A stretch of 64,000 nucleotides of DNA, taken from positions 28,709 to 92,708 of the forward strand of contig NZ_JBMDYO010000009.1 in the NCBI RefSeq assembly GCF_049310885.1. Reading direction: 5' to 3'. This stretch comes from CAYZJV01 sp049310885. Its GTDB lineage: Bacteria > Spirochaetota > Spirochaetia > Sphaerochaetales > Sphaerochaetaceae. Made by a program: the position numbers and the translations under genes. The notes beneath the pieces are model-generated. The model worked only from the letters and a program-made list of their open reading frames with translations, was not told the DNA's origin and searched no databases. Shown piece by piece: positions 33,641 through 41,929 of this stretch (position 1 is its first letter; each line of letters starts with the position of its first letter).

Positions 33641-34087
33641 ATGACACTGACAGATGTATTGGAGAAAGACCTCATCAAGATACCATTGCACGCGGAATCG
33701 AAGAATGCAGTTATTGAGGAGTTAGTGGATGTGCTCGTTGAAAAACGGAATTTGCCCAATAGGGAAGAAATCCTCTCCGCTGTGTTATCGAGAGAAGCCT
33801 TGGGCTCCACCGGTTTGGCCGATGGTATCGCCATTCCCCATGCTAAAACTACCGCAATAGAATCGGTCTCGGTAGTCGTGGGAATAACGCCTGAACCTAT
33901 CGATTTCGATGCCCAGGATGGAAAAGGATCTCAATTCTTCTTTCTTGTAGTCGCTCCTGAACATGAAGCAAGCGCCCACATCGAAGTGCTTGCTTCGATA
34001 GCGCGGGCTACCACTTCCGCTGCATTTAAGCGATTATTGGGAGCATCACAAAGCGCTGAGGAGGTCATGAGCCTCTTCCTCGATTAG
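33641..34087 (+). CDS. PTS EIIA component, fructose/nitrogen (PtsN) type
   Basis: 148 residues of the EIIA-Fru/Ntr fold. The phosphorylated His is in DGIAIPHAKT (about residue 67), and SAVLSREALGSTGLADG precedes it, as in PtsN. No EIIB or EIIC follows, so a regulatory role as in PtsN is likelier than transport. Ten bases after the UspA gene, behind AGGAGG, and followed by the operon terminator. Confidence 0.88.
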   Translation: MTLTDVLEKDLIKIPLHAESKNAVIEELVDVLVEKRNLPNREEILSAVLSREALGSTGLADGIAIPHAKTTAIESVSVVVGITPEPIDFDAQDGKGSQFFFLVVAPEHEASAHIEVLASIARATTSAAFKRLLGASQSAEEVMSLFLD

Positions 34088-34096
34088 AGGACAAGG

Positions 34097-34122
34097 TTTT
34101 GGGCTGCCCTGGGGGCTCAAAA
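34097..34122. terminator. bidirectional terminator between the ATPase operon and the LUD gene
   Basis: TTTTGGGC (34097-34104) pairs with GCTCAAAA (34115-34122), with one G-T pair and a GC-rich ten-base loop. A and T runs at both sides suit both converging units. Confidence 0.6.
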
Positions 34123-34128
34123 GAATTA

Positions 34129-34809
34129 TCAGTAGCCCAGTTGTTCTCCGACGATCAATACAGAAAGGCGGCCCTTTTTCGCTTGTCGCCCCATGACTAC
34201 CATGTTTGAGCAAATCCCGTTATCGCATGCGCCGGTTGGAATGGCCATAAGGTGATGGTCATCGCAATACGGTGCGATGCAATGTCCGGTTTTTACACAT
34301 GGAGTATCTTTCTCCAAGCGCATTGCATTTGCCGGGGCTGCGATATGCTTCACCCGATCGATTGCATCACGCAAAGTGGGTACAATCTTTTGCCAACCGG
34401 CAATCACGATAACCCGTTTAGGACCGAAGAGCATCGCGCTGACACGATTGCTTGTGCCATCCACACAATAGAGTTCCCCGTGTTCGGTAATGGCATTCAC
34501 ACTAGTGAGGAATACATCAGCCGAGAAGGCATCTATCAAACGTTGGTGAAGTTCGTGTGGATCAAGATTCGGTTCGTATCGATCGATTAGGTGGTAGAGA
34601 TCACTTCGGACTAACTTAAGTACACCGGTTTCCGCTAGCGTTGCTGAACCTCCTAGGGCGATGGTACATCCTTCATCCAAGATGGATCTGAGCATGGGTA
34701 CCACATCCTGTCCAGAGGGGAGATATGCCGCCTCTATATTGTTCTTTCTTAATCTCTCTATAGTTCTGGCAATGGAGATTTCCCGAACCCTGTTGCGGTT
34801 TGCATCCAT
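34129..34809 (-). CDS. LUD-domain (LutC/YkgG-like) protein
   Basis: 226 residues. The LUD fold is recognised by the GCTIALGGSATLAETGVLKL segment, the STADVFLTSVNAITEHGELYCVDGTSNRVSAM-like segment (here FSADVFLTSVNAITEHG) and GPKRVIVIAGWQKIVPTLRDAI. C-terminal Cys residues (TPCVKTGHC, ACDNGICSN) suggest a metal or cluster site. LutC relatives take part in lactate oxidation, but lutA/lutB are not here, so the role is open. Strong GGGAGGA site. Confidence 0.85.
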   Translation of the reverse strand: MDANRNRVREISIARTIERLRKNNIEAAYLPSGQDVVPMLRSILDEGCTIALGGSATLAETGVLKLVRSDLYHLIDRYEPNLDPHELHQRLIDAFSADVFLTSVNAITEHGELYCVDGTSNRVSAMLFGPKRVIVIAGWQKIVPTLRDAIDRVKHIAAPANAMRLEKDTPCVKTGHCIAPYCDDHHLMAIPTGACDNGICSNMVVMGRQAKKGRLSVLIVGEQLGY

Positions 34810-34832
34810 AGTTGTTCCTCCCTCTGTAATGA

Positions 34833-34861
34833 ACTATACCGCAGGAGCAGGTCAGTCTCAA
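34833..34861 (-). promoter_or_regulatory. promoter of the LUD gene
   Basis: Minus strand TTGAGA (34861-34856), 17 bp, TATAGT (34838-34833), then a short leader with GGGAGGA before ATG 34809. It lies back to back with the promoter of the MBL gene at 34869-34897. Confidence 0.6.
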
Positions 34862-34868
34862 GTTTTAA

Positions 34869-34897
34869 TGGACAGGAGATTTCCAAGCGGGTATGCT
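34869..34897 (+). promoter_or_regulatory. predicted leaderless promoter of the MBL gene
   Basis: TGGACA (34869-34874), 17 bp, TATGCT (34892-34897), six bases, ATG at 34904. A TATAAT directly abuts the ATG (34898-34903) but is too close to serve as the -10 of this start. Confidence 0.45.
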
Positions 34898-34903
34898 TAT
34901 AAT

Positions 34904-36577
34904 ATGAAATTGACATTCTTTGGCGGTGCCCGAACCGTAACGGGCAGTTGCACCATGATCGAGTGCGCTGGAAAGAGGTTGTTGGTAGACTGTGGTCTTC
35001 CGCAAGGACATGACGAAAAGAAGATCGGATTGGAATTGCCGTTCAAAGGTACCGAAATAGATTACGTACTTTTAACCCATGCTCATATAGACCACAGCGG
35101 GAGAATTCCTCTCCTCGTCGGAGACGGATTCAGGGGGACTGTGCATAGTACAGAGGCTACAGCGGATCTTTGTTCCATCATGCTTGCAGATTCTGGCCAT
35201 ATCCAGGAGATGGAGACCGAATGGATCAATCGAAAACGGAAACGGGCGGGAAAACCGTTGGTGGAACCACTCTATACTGTAGAAGATGCGAAGAAGGCAA
35301 TGGATCTCTTCTCAGGGCATCCCTATGGTGTACGTTTTACCGTCGATGTAGGAATCGAAGTTGAATTCATTGATGCGGGTCATCTATTGGGCTCCTCCTC
35401 CATACAAGTCTGGCTCACAGAAGCAGGACAGAGTCGACACTTGGTTTTTAGTGGCGATATTGGCAACCTCGACCAACCGATCATTAACGATCCGGTATAT
35501 ATGAAAGAGGCCGACATCGTAATTATGGAATCGACTTACGGAGATCGCTTGCATGATAAACCAGAGCACAAAAGCCAGCGGGTATCGACCGAAGAACGAT
35601 CCAAGGAATTAGCCGATATCATTCGAGATACGTTCCAGAAGGGAGGCAATGTGATCATTCCCTCCTTCGCAGTCGGAAGGACCCAGGAGTTGCTCTATCT
35701 TCTTCGGCATATTATTACCCACCATATGTTGGAAGAGATTCCAACCATACCGGTTTTTCTCGATAGTCCACTTGCGATTGAAGCTACGAAGATTTTCTCA
35801 CGTAATATTGAAGGCTATTTCGACGACGAGGCTATGGAACTTGTGGAGAAGGGTCTTAATCCACTCATCTTCGATTCACTGACCACTACCGTAACCGCGG
35901 ATGAATCGAGGGCGCTCAATAGACGGGAAGAAAGTGCAGTTATTATCAGTTCCAGTGGTATGTGCGAAGCCGGACGGATTAAACATCATCTAAAGCATAA
36001 TCTGTGGAGGGCTGAAAGTACCATAGTCTTCTGTGGGTATCAAGCGAATGGTACCTTAGGCCGTTCCATTCTTGATGGCGCTGAGAAAGTGACCATTTTC
36101 GGTGAACATATCGATATACGAGCTTCGGTGCGTAAATTGGAGGGTATTAGCGGGCATGCCGACCAAGAGGGATTGTTGAAGTGGATAAGCAGCTTCTCAA
36201 AACGCCCGAGACAGGTATTCGTAGTCCATGGAGAGGAGCAGGTAGCTCAATATTTCGCTGGATTCATCGGATCCAAGCTCGATTTATCGGCTTGGGCTCC
36301 ATCGCCTAATGAGAGTTTCGACTTGCTTGAGGAAGAACTTCCCGCAGCTAAGGAAGAAAAACTTTGGTATGCAGGATTGGAGGATCTCAAGGATGCTCTC
36401 AACCGGATGGATGAGGTCTTTTCTGGCATACGGGTAGTTTCTGATAGAATGAAAGAGCATGGAAACCAGGTATTCAAAGATCCGTCATCTCGGGATGCCC
36501 AACGGTTAGCCAATGCGATAGTCCGGTTCTCGGAAGAATTGGAATCCTTGCGTGGTCGTTGGGATGCAGCTGATTAG
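34904..36577 (+). CDS. MBL-fold / beta-CASP RNA-processing hydrolase
   Basis: 557 residues from MKLTFFGGARTVTGSC at 34904; the open frame runs further upstream but that part is not protein-like. Zinc motifs: THAHIDHSGRIP, SGDIG, and a later GHADQ and VVHGE in the RMMBL region. beta-CASP motifs: VIIPSFAVGRTQELLYLL, DSPLA and ISSSGMCEAGRI. A helical C-terminal extension of about 85 residues follows. The family cleaves RNA (CPSF-73/YSH1-like). No ribosome site; a promoter six bases upstream suggests a leaderless mRNA. Confidence 0.9.
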   Translation: MKLTFFGGARTVTGSCTMIECAGKRLLVDCGLPQGHDEKKIGLELPFKGTEIDYVLLTHAHIDHSGRIPLLVGDGFRGTVHSTEATADLCSIMLADSGHIQEMETEWINRKRKRAGKPLVEPLYTVEDAKKAMDLFSGHPYGVRFTVDVGIEVEFIDAGHLLGSSSIQVWLTEAGQSRHLVFSGDIGNLDQPIINDPVYMKEADIVIMESTYGDRLHDKPEHKSQRVSTEERSKELADIIRDTFQKGGNVIIPSFAVGRTQELLYLLRHIITHHMLEEIPTIPVFLDSPLAIEATKIFSRNIEGYFDDEAMELVEKGLNPLIFDSLTTTVTADESRALNRREESAVIISSSGMCEAGRIKHHLKHNLWRAESTIVFCGYQANGTLGRSILDGAEKVTIFGEHIDIRASVRKLEGISGHADQEGLLKWISSFSKRPRQVFVVHGEEQVAQYFAGFIGSKLDLSAWAPSPNESFDLLEEELPAAKEEKLWYAGLEDLKDALNRMDEVFSGIRVVSDRMKEHGNQVFKDPSSRDAQRLANAIVRFSEELESLRGRWDAAD

Positions 36578-36599
36578 TTCTTGGAATTCTCCGTCATAC

Positions 36600-37346
36600 C
36601 TAAGAGATGAGTTGTTGAATGACGATTACCGAACCGGAGATTCCCACGAAACCATAGACGAGTCTCTTAAGTGTTTTTCGTGGAATCCTCTCAAAGACCC
36701 TAAGTCCGAGTAGGGTTCCCACACCTATACCTATCCATCCTGAAACTACCAGTGGAATATCGGATTTTCCGAGAGCTCCATGGCCAGTACGGATGATGAT
36801 CGTGCTGACATTAGAAATGAGGAAATAGCACTGTATAGTAGCCAAGTAGGCTTTTTTCTCTAGTTGGGCACCGAGGAGATATATAGCCACCTGAGGGCCG
36901 GAAATACCGAAAAAGCCGTTACCAACGCCAGCTAAAAAACCGACAGCAGCACCAGATGCCGTTGTTGGTCGGATCGAGATATGTTCACTATACCGGACGG
37001 TGAATATGCTGATTATAACCAATGCGCTTCCAAGGATGATCTGCAGAGTTCGCTGTGGAAAGCTCAGGGAGGTAATAGTGACTATGATCCCAAGGGTAAG
37101 TGATACCAACAATAGGGGCAACATGGTGCGCCATTCAATATATTTAAAATATTTGATCGTAAGAAATAATGTACTTGCCATAGCTATAGTCTGGCACAAT
37201 GCGACTGCAGTAGAGAAGGGAACAAGAGCAGGAAGAAAAACCATCGCCAATACGGGAAACCCGAAACCAATATTCGTTTGGAGAAATGCACCCGCAAGTG
37301 CTATGAAAAAGAGTGCGATGCCCATGCTTATCATGCATACTATCAT
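36600..37346 (-). CDS. TauE/SafE-family membrane exporter
   Basis: About 248 residues, seven to eight membrane helices. The N-terminal GAFLQTNIGFGFPVLAMVFLP and central GFLAGVGNGFFGISGPQVAIYLL are the repeated G-x-G-F/G-x-G-x3-G motifs of the family, which exports sulfite, sulfoacetate or related anions. The start is one of several close codons; ATG 37346 has GAGG eight bases upstream. No sulfur genes adjoin. Confidence 0.87.
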   Translation of the reverse strand: MIVCMISMGIALFFIALAGAFLQTNIGFGFPVLAMVFLPALVPFSTAVALCQTIAMASTLFLTIKYFKYIEWRTMLPLLLVSLTLGIIVTITSLSFPQRTLQIILGSALVIISIFTVRYSEHISIRPTTASGAAVGFLAGVGNGFFGISGPQVAIYLLGAQLEKKAYLATIQCYFLISNVSTIIIRTGHGALGKSDIPLVVSGWIGIGVGTLLGLRVFERIPRKTLKRLVYGFVGISGSVIVIQQLIS

Positions 37347-37402
37347 AGCAGACACCTCAGAATCATGGTATGCTTTTTGAAGAATATCTATGGAGGATAA
37401 TC

Positions 37403-38104
37403 ATGAAGATCTTGGCTATAGGGGCTCATCCCGACGATGTAGAAATCTGCTGTTTCGGCACGTTGGCTCGTTGTGTTGATAGAGGCGATACGGTGGTCGT
37501 ATGCTCTGTAACCAATGGTAACCAGGGACATCGGACTCTTAGCCCCGAGAAACTCCGCATGGTGAGGATGGCAGAGGCAGCCCATGCTTCCCAGATCATC
37601 GGAGCTTCATATTGTACACTCGATATCGATGATATGACACTCGACGCTTCTGATGCAGAGACTGGACTCCGTATGACCGAACTTATCAGATCCATTCGAC
37701 CCGATCTCGTAATCACTCATGCTACAGCCGACTATCATCCTGATCATATCGCTACTGAACAATTGGTCTCCTCAAGTTTGGTCCAATCCACGTTAGTGCA
37801 TGTGAAGACTGCTAGCGATCCACTCGAAAAACCCTTTCTCCTCTATCATATGGATAAAGTGGGAGGTGGACATTTTGCTCCAACTGAATATGTAGATATT
37901 ACCATGACTTATGAAAAGAAGGCGCAAGCTCTGGCTTGCCATGTAAGTCAGATAGACTATCTGGATAAGAGTGCCTCAATAAATCTTCCGTATATGATGG
38001 AAGTATTGGCACAGTATCGCGGTCTTCAATCTGGTTGCCACTACGCTGAAGGATTCATTCATTCGGACAGACAAAGTTATTCGACATACAGGGTGCTTCC
38101 CTAA
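37403..38104 (+). CDS. PIG-L / LmbE family deacetylase
   Basis: 233 residues from the ATG at 37403, seven bases after GGAGG. Zinc motif AIGAHPDDVEICCFGTL near the N-terminus, and HATADYHPDHIATEQL in the middle supply the metal-binding His/Asp. Such enzymes deacetylate N-acetylglucosamine derivatives; some belong to sugar or thiol (bacillithiol-type) pathways. The substrate here is unknown. Confidence 0.9.
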   Translation: MKILAIGAHPDDVEICCFGTLARCVDRGDTVVVCSVTNGNQGHRTLSPEKLRMVRMAEAAHASQIIGASYCTLDIDDMTLDASDAETGLRMTELIRSIRPDLVITHATADYHPDHIATEQLVSSSLVQSTLVHVKTASDPLEKPFLLYHMDKVGGGHFAPTEYVDITMTYEKKAQALACHVSQIDYLDKSASINLPYMMEVLAQYRGLQSGCHYAEGFIHSDRQSYSTYRVLP

Positions 38105-38107
38105 ATT

Positions 38108-38956
38108 TCAGATAAGAGCCCTCAATCGCTCGATAGTTAGTGGTGCACTACCTTCATAATGGTTATTGACCTGGACATAGACCAATCTTCCCCCTTTCAC
38201 GAGAGACTTGATGGATTGTGCGACATGGGCTAATTCCCTGTCTTGAGGATTCACTAATCGATTCCATTGTCCCCCGGTTTCTTCCTCGATTTCCTGACGA
38301 TCTTCCCCATGGAGACGAATGCTGATTGTATCTCCTATGAGGGACTCATACCGGTCTATGGTCTTTGCTACATCATCCATCCAATACCCCTGAATCAAGA
38401 CAGGAGTTACCTTTTTCCTTTGTAACCAAGAAAACCACTCACCATTCAGCCACTTGGGATTCCGTAACTCTATCGCATAGGGTAAAGCAGATGGGATGGA
38501 GTCGAAAAAAAACTCCAAGTCGGTCATAAATTGTTTTTGATTGGTATATATCTGCTTGTTCAGATAGCCGAATTGGAACATGAGTAATCCAATTTTCTTA
38601 CGAATCGGCTGTAAAGAATCGATGAAAGATCGCATGAGATCGGGCTCCAGATAGAAAGCATTCTTTGGTTTCTCACCATGGGAATCCATGTCATGGGTCG
38701 GACGGGTGAGTGCATTTGGGCATTTTATAGTGAATCTGAACTCTTGTGGAGTCGCTGCATCGTATTGCACCACAGTCTCTTCTTTTGGAAGTCCTGCGCT
38801 GTTTTTTCCCAATGACCAAAACCACTGGTCTACTTCCACCATGTCGTATAGCTGCGCGTACTCTGCAAGGTAATCGGGAGGATTGGAAGATGAGTAAACC
38901 AGAGTTTCCCATGAAGGGTATTTCCATGAACAGGTTCCGTAGCGAACACTTCCCAT
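38108..38956 (-). CDS. DUF72 family protein
   Basis: 282 residues beginning MGSVRYGTCSWKYPSW, the standard DUF72 start. The fold is a TIM barrel; KNAFYLEPDLMRSFIDSLQPI, LPYAIELRNPKWL and YVQVNNHYEGSAP are family blocks. Function unknown. No ribosome site precedes ATG 38956, and TACTTT lies six bases upstream, so a leaderless mRNA is predicted. Divergent from the esterase gene. Confidence 0.88.
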   Translation of the reverse strand: MGSVRYGTCSWKYPSWETLVYSSSNPPDYLAEYAQLYDMVEVDQWFWSLGKNSAGLPKEETVVQYDAATPQEFRFTIKCPNALTRPTHDMDSHGEKPKNAFYLEPDLMRSFIDSLQPIRKKIGLLMFQFGYLNKQIYTNQKQFMTDLEFFFDSIPSALPYAIELRNPKWLNGEWFSWLQRKKVTPVLIQGYWMDDVAKTIDRYESLIGDTISIRLHGEDRQEIEEETGGQWNRLVNPQDRELAHVAQSIKSLVKGGRLVYVQVNNHYEGSAPLTIERLRALI

Positions 38957-38962
38957 ACATGC

Positions 38963-38991
38963 AAAGTACGATGGAACACTCCAGAAGACAA
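38963..38991 (-). promoter_or_regulatory. predicted leaderless promoter of the DUF72 gene
   Basis: Minus strand TTGTCT (38991-38986), 17 bp, TACTTT (38968-38963), six bases, ATG at 38956. The -10 is weak, so this is the least certain of the set. Confidence 0.4.
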
Positions 38992-39017
38992 GAGGGAATA
39001 AACTTACCATTTTTCTT

Positions 39018-39047
39018 TTGACACAGTGTAAAGCGAACGTGTACTGT
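39018..39047 (+). promoter_or_regulatory. predicted leaderless promoter of the esterase gene
   Basis: A perfect TTGACA (39018-39023), 18 bp, TACTGT (39042-39047), six bases, ATG at 39054. The bases between promoter and ATG are ATTTTT, so no ribosome site is possible. Confidence 0.65.
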
Positions 39048-39053
39048 ATTTTT

Positions 39054-40028
39054 ATGGCATACTTCGTGTTCCTCGTTATGATGATTTCCCTCTCTATTTG
39101 GTCTTTTTATATTACGAGAAAGGAAAAGCGTAGTTTCCGGTCTTGGGGAAGCGAAAAGTTGTTGCAGTTGCGGCTGAAGAGGGGATGGTTCCATGCATCG
39201 GAGGACAGCAATACATTTTTACAGCAACAAGCGTTGAGAAATGAAGAACCATTCGTATTTCCCACTCCATTAAAAATACTTGCCATAGTAGAGCAAAAGA
39301 CTATCGCTGGGATTGAATGTGTGATCTTGCATGAACGTGAAATTTCCAGTAAGAAACAGATTCTTTATCTCCATGGAGGTGCGTATGTTGAACATCCTAT
39401 CATTCCCCATTGGCTATTTCTCGATAGGATAAACAATGTGGTGAAGGGTACCATTGTAGTTCCCATATATCCGAAGGCTCCCGTTCATACCGTGTTGGAA
39501 TCGTTCGATCGTATGGTAGCTATATATCTATCTCTATTGGAAAAATCCGATCCATCTCAAATCATTTTGATGGGAGATTCTGCGGGAGGGGGATTTGCTC
39601 TAGCGGTAGCCCAACAGCTTCTTCTGCAAGGTACGGTTCTTCCAAAGGATGTCATTCTCATCTCTCCATGGCTCGATATAACGTTGAAGAATGCTGCTAT
39701 CGATGCAATTGAGTCTAAGGATCCAATGTTGAGCAGGCAACATCTGAAGGTAATGGGGAAGGCTTGGGTTGGTGAAATCGATCCTACAGATTGGCGCGTC
39801 AGTCCTATAAATGGACCATTGAAGGGGTTGGGGCAACTATCGGTATTTATCGGAACCCATGAAATATTCCTTCCCGATGTCTATAAGCTTAAAATGCTCT
39901 GTAGGAGACTGGGAGTTGGTATTCAGGTATTTGCATATCCGAAAATGAATCATGATTTCCCGCTTTTTCCAATTCCTGAGGCGAGGAAAGCACAACGGGA
40001 AATCGTTGAAATTATCAACAGGGCGTAG
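39054..40028 (+). CDS. HSL-family alpha/beta hydrolase (esterase) with N-terminal membrane anchor
   Basis: 324 residues. One membrane helix (MAYFVFLVMMISLSIWSFYI) then a catalytic domain with the oxyanion motif LHGGAYVE, nucleophile GDSAGGGFAL, and the His in KMNHDFPLF near the C-terminus. HSL-type carboxylesterases act on short acyl esters; the substrate is unknown. Without the leaderless start, the next candidates lie upstream without any ribosome site either. Confidence 0.87.
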   Translation: MAYFVFLVMMISLSIWSFYITRKEKRSFRSWGSEKLLQLRLKRGWFHASEDSNTFLQQQALRNEEPFVFPTPLKILAIVEQKTIAGIECVILHEREISSKKQILYLHGGAYVEHPIIPHWLFLDRINNVVKGTIVVPIYPKAPVHTVLESFDRMVAIYLSLLEKSDPSQIILMGDSAGGGFALAVAQQLLLQGTVLPKDVILISPWLDITLKNAAIDAIESKDPMLSRQHLKVMGKAWVGEIDPTDWRVSPINGPLKGLGQLSVFIGTHEIFLPDVYKLKMLCRRLGVGIQVFAYPKMNHDFPLFPIPEARKAQREIVEIINRA

Positions 40029-40036
40029 CTTCGGGA

Positions 40037-40195
40037 TTAGGCCTTTTCGTAATGGCCTTCGACATATTTGAGCACGTCGCCTACTTTGGAATCTTCGGGA
40101 ATGTCTTCAAAAGGAATATTCACTTGTCGATCATCACTTGCCATGCAAACAGCGAAGTCCTCTTCGAAACGTTCAATCGTATACAACCTGTTCAT
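40037..40195 (-). CDS. DUF3006-like small protein
   Basis: 52 residues, MNRLYTIERFEEDFAVCMASDD..., matching the DUF3006 pattern of an E/D-R-F-E-x-D-x-A-V start and a V-x-V/I-P ... P-x-x-x-K-x-G-D-V-L end (here SKVGDVLKYVEG). Usually a small beta-barrel of unknown function. AGGAGG lies four bases before the ATG at 40195. Downstream of a 41-codon reading frame in the same direction. Confidence 0.75.
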   Translation of the reverse strand: MNRLYTIERFEEDFAVCMASDDRQVNIPFEDIPEDSKVGDVLKYVEGHYEKA

Positions 40196-40203
40196 ACATC
40201 CTC

Positions 40204-40329
40204 CTAGTGGGTGTAACTCCTATGAGATACCGATTTTTGGGAAGGAGGGACGGCTCCATGCATCAAAGTTGTACCCGTCGAGAGGCGGGTGCAGTAGTTG
40301 TTGGTCTTGGTGGTAATCGCTGTTGCCAT
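40204..40329 (-). CDS. possible 41-residue small protein or leader ORF
   Basis: ATG at 40329 preceded by AAGGAGG at four bases, encoding MATAITTKTNNYCTRLST... and ending nine bases before the DUF3006 gene. A promoter (40346-40374) sits just upstream. Thr/Ser-rich, basic, no recognised family. Either a genuine small protein or a translated leader; the strong ribosome site is the main support. Confidence 0.4.
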   Translation of the reverse strand: MATAITTKTNNYCTRLSTGTTLMHGAVPPSQKSVSHRSYTH

Positions 40330-40345
40330 CAGGCCTCCTTAATAT

Positions 40346-40374
40346 AGTATGCTTTACATTCCGGGCACTGTCAA
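40346..40374 (-). promoter_or_regulatory. promoter of the small ORF-DUF3006 unit
   Basis: Minus strand TTGACA (40374-40369), 17 bp, CATACT (40351-40346). The perfect -35 is the main evidence. Confidence 0.5.
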
Positions 40375-40389
40375 ATAGATATTCCCGTA

Positions 40390-40418
40390 TTGCTTTATGT
40401 CGTTTGATGCCTTATCAT
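40390..40418 (+). promoter_or_regulatory. promoter of the 494-residue unknown gene
   Basis: TTGCTT (40390-40395), 17 bp, TATCAT (40413-40418). The -10 overlaps the in-frame ATG at 40417, which therefore cannot be the start of this mRNA and favours ATG 40444. Confidence 0.5.
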
Positions 40419-40443
40419 GAGCGTTTATGGATGGATTTCTCCT

Positions 40444-41928
40444 ATGATTGACGTTCGGATTCACTCAAGTAGACACCTTGAGACAAAGATTACCTATCCC
40501 ATTCCTGAACACGCTCCGTATGAGCGTGATGTGAATTATTATATCTTCACACCCGCTCAACTGCATGTCTCTTCTGATTTCATATCCGATGAAGCAATGC
40601 TTCGTAAATTCCAAGCCCATGCCCGCTACTCCTCTCCCGAAATTACCTTGGATGAGTTGCTCGATAGGGAAAATAAGACCAGTCCCCTGGTGCTTTTAGA
40701 GGAATATACCCAATTGCGGATTGCCGGTAAGAACGATATTTCAGATACTATTTTTATCCATGAATTGCAGACTTTGTCCAATTCATTCCGGCATGAATCA
40801 CAAATGATCCTTAATGAATGCAGGGAATTGGCAAAGGAACCTCAACTGGATGAGTTGCGTGGTCTATTGAGGGATTGGTGTAGGGAGACCGAAGAGGCTA
40901 TTGAACGATTCCGTTCATTGCTTACTGAGATACGGATCTACTATCCGACAGGGAACAGGATGGTCACTGCATTCGAATGGGCAGATGAAGCTATCAGTCT
41001 CGTGGTGGAGAGTTCCAGTTTGGAAATGTATCTATCGTTGGAGTCTTTGTTTGGAGAGTTGCAGGATTCAGCATTTTCTCTATTGCGAAGAAGCCGCTTT
41101 GAACTCAGCTATCGTAGGGGAGAACACTATGAATCGGTGGTAAGCAAGGATAACCGTTATTCTTCCGAAGCGGTCGCCTATCGTTCTGGAGTGCTCAAGA
41201 AATGGACTCAATCGGTGCTCTACCTTACCCCAGTACTTTCAAAGGCTCCGAAGCGGGTCTCAGGAATCTTAGCAGGAACTGCCGCTGCCATAGCAATGTC
41301 GTTCGCAACTTTGGCGGCAATCTTTGCGGAGACTTTTTTTCTCAAGAACAGTATGCAATGGGCGTTACTGGTCATTGTTGCCTATGTATTCAAAGATCGG
41401 ATCAAAGAGGGCCTGCGTGCATTCTTCTCAAGGGTTGTTCCCCGGCTGCTAGCCGACCAAATCTATGCATTCGTGAGTCCCAGAACAGGAAAGCGGCTTA
41501 GCCGAATGAAGGTTGTCATGAGGATCGGTAAAGCATCCCAAATGCCCCAATTTATTCAGGAGAAAAGATTGGAGGATGGTAATCCTTTCCAAGACATGCT
41601 TCCTGAGGACGATGTAGTCCACTTTACCCGATATGTAAAGGTTTTCAAGACAGAGAAGGACCGGAATATCGGACCATGGATCAACGCCATCACAGTGATC
41701 ACCAGAATTCGAATCGATGATTGGCTGAAGGAGATGGATGATCCTAGCGACGTGGTCTATGTATCTTCCTCAGAAGGAGATTTGGAACAACAGAACAGTG
41801 ATCGAGTGTACCACCTCCATCTGGTGATAACAGAGGCCTCAAAAAAGAAGGCAATAGAGGATATTCACCACTATCGCCTCATCTTGAATAAGAAGGGAAT
41901 ACTCCGCATGGAGACTATACAACGTTAG
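40444..41928 (+). CDS. conserved-looking membrane protein of unknown function
   Basis: 494 residues. The N-terminal about 270 residues are soluble and mostly helical (ELQTLSNSFRHESQMILNE...). Two adjacent membrane helices follow (GILAGTAAAIAMSFATLAAIFAE and MQWALLVIVAYVF), then a cytoplasmic C-terminal domain of about 170 residues containing RVYHLHLVITEASKKKAIEDIHHYRLIL. I recognise no catalytic motif. Monocistronic, convergent with the HD gene. Confidence 0.7.
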   Translation: MIDVRIHSSRHLETKITYPIPEHAPYERDVNYYIFTPAQLHVSSDFISDEAMLRKFQAHARYSSPEITLDELLDRENKTSPLVLLEEYTQLRIAGKNDISDTIFIHELQTLSNSFRHESQMILNECRELAKEPQLDELRGLLRDWCRETEEAIERFRSLLTEIRIYYPTGNRMVTAFEWADEAISLVVESSSLEMYLSLESLFGELQDSAFSLLRRSRFELSYRRGEHYESVVSKDNRYSSEAVAYRSGVLKKWTQSVLYLTPVLSKAPKRVSGILAGTAAAIAMSFATLAAIFAETFFLKNSMQWALLVIVAYVFKDRIKEGLRAFFSRVVPRLLADQIYAFVSPRTGKRLSRMKVVMRIGKASQMPQFIQEKRLEDGNPFQDMLPEDDVVHFTRYVKVFKTEKDRNIGPWINAITVITRIRIDDWLKEMDDPSDVVYVSSSEGDLEQQNSDRVYHLHLVITEASKKKAIEDIHHYRLILNKKGILRMETIQR

Positions 41929-41929
41929 A

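Noticed and set aside
34661..34903. 81-codon N-terminal extension of the MBL protein
   Set aside because: It is antisense to the LUD gene, and the family start MKLTFFGGARTVTGS begins at 34904.
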